From: Spirochaeta sp. UBA2779
GTDB taxonomy: Bacteria; Spirochaetota; Spirochaetia; DSM-2461
Direction: 5' to 3'
Length of the DNA: 9,441 nt
Assembly (NCBI GenBank): GCA_002352375.1
Contig: DEIH01000042.1
Coordinates: 1 to 9,441 of the forward strand
Every line of letters starts with the position of its first letter. The first letter of the stretch is position 1. The translations under genes were made by a program, and so were the position numbers. The notes beneath the pieces were generated by a model that saw only the letters and a program-made list of their open reading frames with translations, ran no database searches and had not been told where the DNA came from. Below are positions 1 to 6,199 of the stretch, piece by piece.

Positions 1-195
1 GGTGTGGAGATGAACGTTCTATCGCTCAATACACCGGATGAAGTAAAAGAGTATGTTCGCAACCTGCTGCCGAAAATCGAGGGACACGGCGGTATCGCCA
101 TCGGTACCGGGAATCAGATTTCATCCTACTCTCTGGTGGAGAACTGGATCGCCATGAGTGAGGCTGTGCGGGAGTGGCGGGGAGAGTCGGTATAA
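1..195 (+). CDS. URO-D/MtaA-superfamily protein, C-terminal fragment (5' end outside window)
   Basis: The reading frame is open from base 1 to the TAA at 193-195, so only the last 64 codons of a longer gene are visible. The residues DEVKEYVRNLLPKIEGHGG, then an IAIGTGNQI stretch and a closing AMSEAVREW helix, resemble the C-terminus of the uroporphyrinogen decarboxylase superfamily, where a 'T-P-E-E-V...G-G-G-(Y/F)-I-x-x-P-x-H-N-I' strand-loop-helix closes the TIM barrel. In bacteria with many such paralogues these are more often cobalamin/corrinoid-linked methyltransferases (MtaA/CmuA-like) or uncharacterised relatives than true haem-pathway enzymes. The catalytic part is not in view, so the reaction cannot be assigned. 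The gene runs towards the sugar cluster and stops 5 bp short of its last gene. GTG at 4 and ATG at 10 are internal codons, not likely starts. Confidence 0.6.
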   Translation, partial: GVEMNVLSLNTPDEVKEYVRNLLPKIEGHGGIAIGTGNQISSYSLVENWIAMSEAVREWRGESV

Positions 196-212
196 TATCT
201 TCAGCCGATATT
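194..212. other. Small AT-rich inverted repeat across two convergent stop codons
   Basis: AATATC (194-199) and GATATT (207-212) form a perfect 6-bp stem with a 7-base loop. It spans the 5-bp gap between the plus-strand stop (193-195) and the minus-strand stop (201-203). Neither strand shows a T-run after the stem, so it is not a convincing intrinsic terminator. It is the only hairpin I see at this convergent junction. Confidence 0.2.
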
Positions 213-1631
213 CCCCAGGGAGATATGCTTGGTTTCCATAAAGGCTTCCATACCTTCGGATCCGAGTTCTCTACCGACTCCGCTCTCTTTCATACCGCCG
301 AAGGGGCAATTACTTGTTGAGGGTACCGCGTCGTTAAGACCGACAGAACCGGCCTCAAGGGCTTCAGCAACTCTGAATGCCCGATTTAAATCCCTGGTGT
401 AGACATAGGCCGCCAGACCATAAACAGTATTGTTGGCCTGGGTGATAACTTCCTCTTCGGAATCAAAAGGAACTATCGGTGCCAACGGGGCGAAGCTTTC
501 ATCAATCATGCACACTGCATCTTCTGGAACATCAGCCAGTATGGTGGGTTCCAGATAGGGGCCGTCTTTACGATCGACAGCTTTCCCGCCGCAAATAAGT
601 CTTGCTCCCCGGTCCAGGGCATCTTTTACCTGGGCGAGAGCATCGCTTAATGCGTTCTGGCTGATAAGGGGGCCGATATCAATACCTTCTTCCAGGCCAT
701 AACCGATTTTAAGTCTTCTGGTCCGTTCATCGAGCATTTTAAGAAACTTCTCATAAACAGATCGTTCCACATATGTGCGGTTTGATGCTATGCAGGATTG
801 ACCGCTGTTGCGGAATTTGGTGATGATAACACCTTCTAAAGCGGCTTCAAGATCTGAATCACTGAAAACGATTATGGGTGCATGTCCGCCAAGCTCCAGA
901 GAGAGGTTTGTTACTGTGGCAGCGGATTTTCGGATGAGTTCCTTACCAACCTTCGTGGATCCTGTAAAGGTTATTTTCCGGCAGATTGGATTTTCCATGA
1001 ACTCATCTGAGATTTCAGCAGCAGGGCCAAGGACAACTTGAAAAACGGCCCTGGGGATACCGGCATCTTCCAGGGCTTTTGCCATCGCAAGAGATGAAAG
1101 GGGTGCTTTTCCGGAAGGCCTCAGTATTACTGTACAACCGGCAGCCAATGCCGGTGCCACCTTGCGTGCGGATAGTACCAGTGGAAAGTTCCATGGTGAT
1201 ATAGCCGCTACAACTCCTGTGGGCTGCTGAAGTATGAGATGACGTTTACCCTCGGCCTGAGGCGGGACTATCCGTCCATAACCACGCCGGGCCTCTTCGG
1301 CGAACCACCGGAAATGATCTATTGCGACGTTAACCTCTCCTCTGGCCTGGGCCAGTGGTTTTCCATTCTCACGTGTAATGGTAACGGCAATTTCTTCAAG
1401 TCTTTCTGCCATCAATCCGGCAGCTTTAAGCAGTATGTCTGCCCGATCCCGTCCGGTTTTTGCCCGCCACCCGGAAAAAGCTTCCTGGGCTGCATCTAAA
1501 GCCTTCTGAGTTTCATCCCTTCCGACAGTGGCCACTGTGGCAATGGTATCTCCGTTACCGGGGTCTGTTACTTCTATGGTGCCGGTTCCCTCAACCCAGG
1601 ATCCGTCTATAAAAAGCTTACTAATCCCCAT
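201..1631 (-). CDS. NAD(P)-dependent aldehyde dehydrogenase, succinate-semialdehyde / sulfolactaldehyde dehydrogenase-like
   Basis: A 476-residue ALDH-superfamily enzyme that oxidises an aldehyde to a carboxylate with NAD(P)+. All core parts are present: the SPWNFP motif with oxyanion-hole Asn148, the cofactor-loop FTGST at 222-226, the general base Glu246 in ELGGH, the nucleophile Cys280 in NSGQSC, and a C-terminal PFGGMKESGVGRELG segment. The closest familiar group is GabD-type succinate-semialdehyde dehydrogenase, which also contains the 3-sulfolactaldehyde dehydrogenases. An oddity is the cofactor-contact segment 170-175, which reads LRPSGK where most ALDHs have KP(S/A)E, so the usual Lys and Glu are Arg171 and Gly174. 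I chose ATG at 1631 because MGISKLFIDGSW is a normal ALDH N-terminus. The frame stays open to 1751, but those 40 codons lie inside the transaldolase gene and look non-native. The start overlaps the end of that gene by 11 bp, implying translational coupling. It probably oxidises the aldehyde released by its partner; the exact substrate is not set by sequence. Confidence 0.9.
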   Translation of the reverse strand: MGISKLFIDGSWVEGTGTIEVTDPGNGDTIATVATVGRDETQKALDAAQEAFSGWRAKTGRDRADILLKAAGLMAERLEEIAVTITRENGKPLAQARGEVNVAIDHFRWFAEEARRGYGRIVPPQAEGKRHLILQQPTGVVAAISPWNFPLVLSARKVAPALAAGCTVILRPSGKAPLSSLAMAKALEDAGIPRAVFQVVLGPAAEISDEFMENPICRKITFTGSTKVGKELIRKSAATVTNLSLELGGHAPIIVFSDSDLEAALEGVIITKFRNSGQSCIASNRTYVERSVYEKFLKMLDERTRRLKIGYGLEEGIDIGPLISQNALSDALAQVKDALDRGARLICGGKAVDRKDGPYLEPTILADVPEDAVCMIDESFAPLAPIVPFDSEEEVITQANNTVYGLAAYVYTRDLNRAFRVAEALEAGSVGLNDAVPSTSNCPFGGMKESGVGRELGSEGMEAFMETKHISLGNIG

Positions 1632-2289
1632 ATGGCCCACCAATCCACTTGGGAACGCTTTCCCAGTCACCGAGAAACTGTTGAAGAACCAAATCGGTAA
1701 GGTGATGATCATAAAGACCTGAAAGGATGGAGAAACCCATAGTACAGGCATCAGCTCCTATGAGTGCGGACTGGAGAACATGCTCAGGATGGCGGATTGC
1801 CGCTGTAAGTAATTGGGTCTCAAAGCCGTAATTATCGAATATCTTCCGAATTTGATCGACCAGCTCAATTCCCTTCTGACCCGCTGAATCAAGCCGGCCG
1901 ATGAAAGGGCTGATGTAGGTAGCACCGGCTTTTGCGGCAAGAAGGGCCTGTAGTGGAGTGAAATTAATGGTGGCGTTGGTACTGATTCCCTCGGAAGATA
2001 GAATCCGGATTGCCTTGATTCCTTCTTTAATCACAGGAACCTTAACGATGACATTGTCGGAAATCTCAGCCAGAGCACGGCCTTCCCGAACGATACCCTC
2101 GGTATCTGTAGCTATAGTTTCAATGCTGACCGGACCTGATACAAGACGGCAGATTTCCGGATATATTTTACTGGGATTACCCCCGGCGGTTTTTACATGC
2201 GACGGGTTGGTGGTTATACCGTCGATAATACCCCAGTCTACAGCTTGTTTCACTTCATCAAGGCGGGCAGAGTCAAGAAAGAGTTTCAT
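1621..2289 (-). CDS. TalC/FSA-type small transaldolase or aldolase
   Basis: A 222-residue class I aldolase of the short transaldolase family (fructose-6-phosphate aldolase / TalC). The full-length pattern is visible: MKLFLDSA with Asp6, TTNPS with Asn28, the Schiff-base lysine Lys83 in VKVP, STNATINF around 103-110, SPFIGRLD with Phe129 and Arg132, and IRHPEHV at 165-171. Glu57 and Phe129 sit where E. coli FSA has Gln59 and Tyr131; Glu and Phe are the transaldolase-type residues, so dihydroxyacetone transfer is more likely than free aldol cleavage. In the motif usually written AASIRHP the serine, a phosphate contact in FSA (Ser166), is Ala164, which suggests an unusual acceptor or donor end-group. 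The C-terminus carries a short extra tail after GDW. It follows the oxidoreductase after 104 bp, and its best upstream AAAGG is about 17 bases from the ATG, so initiation may be weak. It overlaps the aldehyde dehydrogenase gene by 11 bp, so the two products very likely act in sequence. Confidence 0.87.
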   Translation of the reverse strand: MKLFLDSARLDEVKQAVDWGIIDGITTNPSHVKTAGGNPSKIYPEICRLVSGPVSIETIATDTEGIVREGRALAEISDNVIVKVPVIKEGIKAIRILSSEGISTNATINFTPLQALLAAKAGATYISPFIGRLDSAGQKGIELVDQIRKIFDNYGFETQLLTAAIRHPEHVLQSALIGADACTMGFSILSGLYDHHLTDLVLQQFLGDWESVPKWIGGPYGD

Positions 2290-2393
2290 AATTAATAAAC
2301 CGATACCTTTAAGATTGGATACTGATGATTATAGAGTGACTTTTCATCCTTCGGGGAGAGCCTGGACGGCTAATAAGGTAAAATTTCGGATAT
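2290..2393 (-). promoter_or_regulatory. 104-bp intergenic gap with a possible secondary promoter
   Basis: Read on the minus strand, this gap between the oxidoreductase stop and the transaldolase start contains a perfect TATAAT (2328-2333). It would start RNA near 2321, giving a leader of about 32 bases. No recognisable TTGACA-like box lies 16-18 bases further upstream and there is no extended TGn, so promoter activity is speculative. The gap is AT-rich at both ends, has only a 4-bp stem around AGCC/GGCT, and no T-run terminator. An internal start here would let transaldolase and aldehyde dehydrogenase be made separately from the rest of the cluster. Confidence 0.2.
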
Positions 2394-3503
2394 TTAAGCC
2401 AGTTTTATTACTTTTCCCGACTGATAGGATTGCCGGGCAGCCAGAGCTACTCGAAGAGCTTCAATTCCGTCATTCAGAGTTGTCGGGAACTCCCGGTCAA
2501 TTATAAAGCAGTTTACCAGAGCCGCAACATTATCACGGATTGATTCGGGTTCACCGGCTTCACTGTCCCAGACTCTTACAACAGCATCTTTCGGCCCGGA
2601 GTTTAAAGGGGCATAGCTGAGAACTCCCCAATAGTCGCTTACTCCGTTATCCAGACTGGAATACCGCTCTTCTTTCAAGCCCAGCCAGGCCGTACCTTTT
2701 GTTCCATGTACCTGGATTGTAAGATTAAAATCAAATCCGGTAAGGGCATGAGATATCTGCCATGCAGAACCATTGGTGAATCGACCCTGACAGAATGCTA
2801 CATCCTCATAATCAAAATCCTGATGAATTGCCCCTGTTCCGACGGTATGGACAGATTCGAATTCCCCTCCGGTGAGGAATCGGGCCAGATCGAACCAATG
2901 TGATGTCTCTTCAACAATCAGGCCGCCGGATTTGGATTCAGATTGGATCCATTTATTCCATTTATCACGTCGGAATGGTTTCCTGAAGTGATGAAGAGAG
3001 AATGCTTTTATCTCGCCCAGATTTCCCGAGATTATCAGATTCCGAAGGGCTTCCGCCCCGGGATTCAACCGGAATTCATATGCAACTGCAACCCTTTTGC
3101 CCGCAGCTGAGGCGGCAGCCCTGATACGTTCTGCACTGTCCATGGAGAGGGCGACCGGTTTCTCCAGTATGAGATGCTTGCCGGCTTCCAGTAATAGAAT
3201 CGCATGTTTCTCATGAAGATAATCCGGAGTACAGAGGCTTACAAGTTCGATTTCATTATCACCGGCAACATCCCTTATATCGTGGCAGGGTCTGATTCCC
3301 AGATCTTCCCAACGGCTGGAGATCTGCTGCTCTGTAAATAATGGCCGCAGTACCGTCATACTTCCCTGGGCGAATGTCCCACCGATACTACTTCGGCGAG
3401 GCTCCCAGGCATCAGCAACAGCGATAAGTTCCGTTTGGGCAGACTGGAGGTAAGCAGCCACATGAGCCATGCCGATTCCAAGCCCGACAACTGCTGTTTT
3501 CAC
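2394..3503 (-). CDS. Gfo/Idh/MocA-family NAD(P)-dependent sugar dehydrogenase
   Basis: A 369-residue cytoplasmic oxidoreductase of the Gfo/Idh/MocA family, whose members oxidise a hydroxyl of a sugar, inositol or sugar derivative. The N-terminal Rossmann domain shows GLGIGMAH (Gly7, Gly9, Gly11) and the acidic Asp31 after the second strand, which suggests NAD+ preference. The family EKP motif with catalytic Lys115 lies at 114-116. The C-terminal domain carries GGLIVEETSHWFDL (193-206), where His202 and Asp205 match the family's usual G-x-H-x-x-D; the Gly before His is Ser here. The start is GTG at 3503, whose GTGA shares bases with the TGA of the preceding gene; the only purine run upstream is a GGGG about 12 bases away, so translation probably relies on coupling. 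The preceding gene encodes a metal hydrolase, which could open a lactone made by this dehydrogenase. The substrate cannot be named from sequence; inositol or aminosugar-type polyols are possible. Confidence 0.88.
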   Translation of the reverse strand: MKTAVVGLGIGMAHVAAYLQSAQTELIAVADAWEPRRSSIGGTFAQGSMTVLRPLFTEQQISSRWEDLGIRPCHDIRDVAGDNEIELVSLCTPDYLHEKHAILLLEAGKHLILEKPVALSMDSAERIRAAASAAGKRVAVAYEFRLNPGAEALRNLIISGNLGEIKAFSLHHFRKPFRRDKWNKWIQSESKSGGLIVEETSHWFDLARFLTGGEFESVHTVGTGAIHQDFDYEDVAFCQGRFTNGSAWQISHALTGFDFNLTIQVHGTKGTAWLGLKEERYSSLDNGVSDYWGVLSYAPLNSGPKDAVVRVWDSEAGEPESIRDNVAALVNCFIIDREFPTTLNDGIEALRVALAARQSYQSGKVIKLA

Positions 3504-4513
3504 TTAGTTACAACCCCGGGTTTAGCGGGCAGGATACGCCGGGCATTATTCTGCAATATTGGAGCAAGAGTTGATTCCGGCAAATTCAGCCCCTGTACCG
3601 TTTTTTGACCTTCCGGGACCAGAGGATAGGGATTGTCTACAGTTTTACTGCTGCTCAGAAAATCCAGAAGGCGCCGGTATCGTTTCTGATTTCCCGGGAG
3701 AGACTCTCCGGAAAATGCTTTGAAATCCAGAGGGAAAAAGAATGCATCAGTACCGAAAAGTATGCGGTTGCGAAAGCTCTTAAAAAACTCCGCTGCCTGC
3801 TCCGGATTCCTGTTGAGTGGCTCATAAAAATAGTTGCCCGGGGCCAGATCGAACATGGCGTTTGGTGAATCTTTCAGGAAAGCTGCTGCTTCTGCCAGGT
3901 TTCCTCCCAGAAACAGCAGGTGAGGAAATACAAAGGTGGTATCCGGAGCGGCCTGACAAAGCCGTGCGCTGCTGTCTATAAGGGTTTTGAAATCGGGAAC
4001 CTCCATTCCGGCCAGAGAATATTCTCCGGATTCTTTATTCCAGAACTCCGGGGGGTCTCCGATATGGAAAAGGACCGGCATACCATGTTTTCCCGCTACC
4101 CGGCTGGCATCGATCAAGCGCCTGTCATCGGGCATCAACACGAGAGCCGCAGCCAGCTCCGGTTTTCCCTCCCACAGCTTGAGTCCGTCAAAACCGGCCT
4201 CTGCCATAGCTTCCACCTGTGCGGCAGGATCCCAGTCCCGGCGTCTTCCTTTCAAAAGGTTAGAATTATCCAGGGAACCAAAAGCATAAACCTCAGGAGA
4301 TGTATCTATGTCGGAGTTCAGCTGCCGTTTACTCTCAAGAACGAAGGGGTTCAGATTTACCGGTTCATGAGGGCCATCGGGGAAACCGGAAAGGGGCATG
4401 GACAGGAGAACCAGTCCCACGAGCCCTTCAGATTTCATATACTTTCTGATTTCACTAACCCGCCGAACATCCCCGCCGTGTACATGGAAATCAAAGGCCT
4501 GCAATTCGGGCAT
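3500..4513 (-). CDS. Amidohydrolase-2 family metal-dependent hydrolase (lactonase/decarboxylase-like)
   Basis: A 337-residue TIM-barrel hydrolase of the amidohydrolase-2 group. The metal ligands can be placed: DFHVH at the N-terminus (His10, His12), His150 in PVLFHIGDP, His198 in FVFPHLLF, and Asp256 in ILFGTDA. The family includes sugar lactonases, 2-pyrone-4,6-dicarboxylate lactonase, and ACMSD-type decarboxylases, so the reaction is either hydrolysis of a lactone or amide or a non-oxidative decarboxylation. Lys112 in GLKLW sits near the barrel centre and may contact substrate. The region 256-310, which includes FFFPLDF and a YRRLLDFL segment, is long for the family. ATG at 4513 has an AGGA three bases upstream and lies 5 bp after the NagB-like stop. 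The gene end overlaps the start of the dehydrogenase by 4 bp. Context points to opening a ring formed by that dehydrogenase, but this is inference. Confidence 0.8.
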   Translation of the reverse strand: MPELQAFDFHVHGGDVRRVSEIRKYMKSEGLVGLVLLSMPLSGFPDGPHEPVNLNPFVLESKRQLNSDIDTSPEVYAFGSLDNSNLLKGRRRDWDPAAQVEAMAEAGFDGLKLWEGKPELAAALVLMPDDRRLIDASRVAGKHGMPVLFHIGDPPEFWNKESGEYSLAGMEVPDFKTLIDSSARLCQAAPDTTFVFPHLLFLGGNLAEAAAFLKDSPNAMFDLAPGNYFYEPLNRNPEQAAEFFKSFRNRILFGTDAFFFPLDFKAFSGESLPGNQKRYRRLLDFLSSSKTVDNPYPLVPEGQKTVQGLNLPESTLAPILQNNARRILPAKPGVVTK

Positions 4514-4518
4514 GGGTC

Positions 4519-5331
4519 CTAGCGTAGCCCGAACTGTGGTACTTCAGCCACTTCTGCGGTGACGGTGAGTGAAGCAGCGGTATGTTTTCTTGCGTAGGAT
4601 GCAGGAAACTCCGATCCAATCGGTCCGAAGAGCAGCTTGCGGACCACAGTCTTCTGCCAGGGACGATTCATCCAGATAGATAACCTCTCTGATGCCAGAA
4701 TGGATTCCATTCCCACAGTGACGGCCCGTTTCGGAATCCGCTCGTAGGCTCCTCCCAGTGAAGTATGGGAATTTGTTGTGATGGTTTCAGGTGTCAGGCT
4801 GATAATTCGGGAAGGAGAGTTTTTGGGACTCGGTGCTTCATTAAAGGCTAAATGACCATTGATTCCCACTCCTGCATAACAGACTGTGGCACCCCCCAGG
4901 TTCTTAAGATTCTCGTCGTAGGATTCAGCTGCGGAAGGTGTGGGGAAGTGGAGCTGCCGCTTCTGAAAACCAAAGGCCCCGTCGATGATGGACTTCAATT
5001 CCCTTCCTATGAAACCCCGGAATGATAGAGGATGGTCTACCGAGATAAGATTATCATTTTCATCGAGATATTCGTCCATAAAAAACAGATGGAGATGGGA
5101 AAGGTTTAGAGGAAGGGCCGTCAGGAGGTCAAGTAAATAACGGTACTGATAAACAGGCCCCACAGGGACAATAAAAACTGTTTCCCTGCCCAGTTCCAGA
5201 TCGGTGGAAATCTCCCGATACATGTCCAGGGCCATCCACCAATAGAGAACTGAGTCATTCTCGGCAATTCGCAGGGGCATAGGGAGTTCCGAATCGCCAG
5301 TTTTCAGAACCCTGTCCAGGAAATTGCTCAC
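4519..5331 (-). CDS. NagB-like sugar isomerase/deaminase (glucosamine-6-phosphate deaminase superfamily)
   Basis: A 270-residue cytoplasmic protein with the NagB fold. It keeps the enolisation base in FFMDEYLD (Asp86), the ring-opening and active-site lid motif GVGINGHLAFNEA (Asn158, His160, Glu165), and IPKRAVTVG at about 202-210. Asn rather than Asp in the NGH motif also occurs in Bacillus-type NagB, so that change is not a defect. Two phosphate contacts of classical NagB differ: the PTGGTP loop is PVGPVYQY here (56-63), and the arginine of the ANSRFF segment is His189 (TNSHTS). The lysine in WQKTVVRK appears kept. The enzyme therefore probably converts an aldose, or 2-amino-aldose, without a 6-phosphate or with another acid group. 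The start is GTG at 5331 with AAAGGGG about 8 bases upstream, located across the end of the permease gene. Its relation to 6-phosphogluconolactonase is more distant. Confidence in the superfamily is high, in the reaction low. Confidence 0.82.
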   Translation of the reverse strand: MSNFLDRVLKTGDSELPMPLRIAENDSVLYWWMALDMYREISTDLELGRETVFIVPVGPVYQYRYLLDLLTALPLNLSHLHLFFMDEYLDENDNLISVDHPLSFRGFIGRELKSIIDGAFGFQKRQLHFPTPSAAESYDENLKNLGGATVCYAGVGINGHLAFNEAPSPKNSPSRIISLTPETITTNSHTSLGGAYERIPKRAVTVGMESILASERLSIWMNRPWQKTVVRKLLFGPIGSEFPASYARKHTAASLTVTAEVAEVPQFGLR

Positions 5332-5334
5332 GCT

Positions 5335-6189
5335 CTACCCCTTTAATGCACCGCTGGTCATACCCTTGATTATCTGCTCGTGGAGAACAATGTAAATAAC
5401 AATCGTAGGCAGCATGGTAAGTACAATAGCGGCGAACATGGATGTGTAGTCTGTGAAAAACTGACTGGTAAAGAAACGAATACCGAGCTGCAGGGTACGG
5501 ACTGCCGGTCTTGAAGTGAGCAGCATGGCGTAAATGAATTCATTCCAGCTGAAAAGGAAAACAAAGGTTCCTGCAGTTACCATTCCGGGTTTGGTGAGGG
5601 GTAAAATAATTCTCCAGTATCGTCCCACGAATCCGGTACCATCCATAATTGCAGCCTCTTCTAATTCTCTGGGTAGAGTACGCATGAAACCGTAGAGCAG
5701 GAAAGTTGAGATGGGGATGTTGATGGCCGTATAGGTGAATATAAGAGCCCAGAGGCTGTCATAGATTCCCAGTGAGTTGGTAAGACGGAAGTAGGGAGCC
5801 ATCAGAGCAATGATGGGTACCAGGACACCGGCCAGTATGAGATTGAGCAGACCCTGGCGGAAGGGGAATCGTTCCCGTGAAAAGACGAAACCCGCCATAG
5901 AGGTGACAATCATGGTGAGGCCTGTGGAGACAGTTGATACGATGATGCTGTTCAGAAAGAGGCGGGGCAGGCCTGATATCTTCATCGCATTTGCATAATT
6001 GGCGAACTGCCAGATTTCCGGCATTGCAAAGGGTTTCAGCTGCAGTTCCAGATTGGTTTTAAAACTTGAGATAAGAAGCCATAACAGGGGAATAAAAGTG
6101 AATGTAAAAAAGAATATCAGGACAACCCATTTGGCTGTATTTCCCAGAACCTGTGTTGTTCCCCGGCCGTTTGTTCTGACGATAGACAT
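5335..6189 (-). CDS. CUT1 carbohydrate ABC transporter permease (MalG/UgpE type)
   Basis: A 284-residue inner-membrane subunit of a sugar importer. About six membrane segments can be seen, beginning with WVVLIFFFTFTFIPLLWLL at 21-39 and continuing near 78-103, 113-135, 146-167, 203-224 and 250-270. The cytoplasmic EAA loop that docks on the ATPase is EEAAIMDGTGFVGRYWRIILP (178-198). The SSFKT motif after the first segment and the basic GMTSGALKG tail are typical of MalG-like partners. The ATG at 6189 has AGGAG 8 bases upstream, and that site sits on the stop codon of the first permease, so the two subunits should be made in step. No ATP-binding subunit is encoded nearby; in this family a shared MsmK/UgpC-type ATPase encoded elsewhere often serves several importers. 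Confidence 0.95.
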   Translation of the reverse strand: MSIVRTNGRGTTQVLGNTAKWVVLIFFFTFTFIPLLWLLISSFKTNLELQLKPFAMPEIWQFANYANAMKISGLPRLFLNSIIVSTVSTGLTMIVTSMAGFVFSRERFPFRQGLLNLILAGVLVPIIALMAPYFRLTNSLGIYDSLWALIFTYTAINIPISTFLLYGFMRTLPRELEEAAIMDGTGFVGRYWRIILPLTKPGMVTAGTFVFLFSWNEFIYAMLLTSRPAVRTLQLGIRFFTSQFFTDYTSMFAAIVLTMLPTIVIYIVLHEQIIKGMTSGALKG

Positions 6190-6199
6190 AGTGCGGCTC

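Noticed and set aside
1632..1751. N-terminal extension of 40 codons on the aldehyde dehydrogenase, starting at 1751
   Set aside because: It lies entirely within the transaldolase gene in another frame. The residues are unlike an ALDH N-terminus, and the ATG at 1631 gives a normal one.
2287..2298. TTATTAATTA shared between the transaldolase start region and the cupin upstream region (9325-9334) as a common operator
   Set aside because: The match is ten AT-only bases, overlaps a start codon in one case, and could easily arise by chance. The flanking bases do not form a matching palindrome.
2354..2366. Small stem AGCC/GGCT after the oxidoreductase gene as a terminator
   Set aside because: It is only 4 bp long and has no following T-run, so it would not stop transcription.
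1958..2506. Plus-strand open frame of 182 codons
   Set aside because: It runs antisense through the transaldolase gene and into the dehydrogenase 3' end, matches no family, and both minus-strand genes have complete motif sets.
3920..4522. Plus-strand open frame of 200 codons
   Set aside because: It is antisense to the amidohydrolase gene, whose metal ligands and start and stop junctions are convincing; the translated product shows no recognisable pattern.
4852..4860. Asn158 instead of Asp in the NagB-like NGH motif as a sign of inactivation
   Set aside because: Bacillus-type NagB enzymes have Asn at the same position and are active, so this residue alone means nothing unusual.
5370..5564. 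Second minus-strand frame inside the downstream permease gene
   Set aside because: It is a frame-shifted shadow rich in Ser, Cys and Leu; the permease frame has the expected EAA loop and membrane segments.
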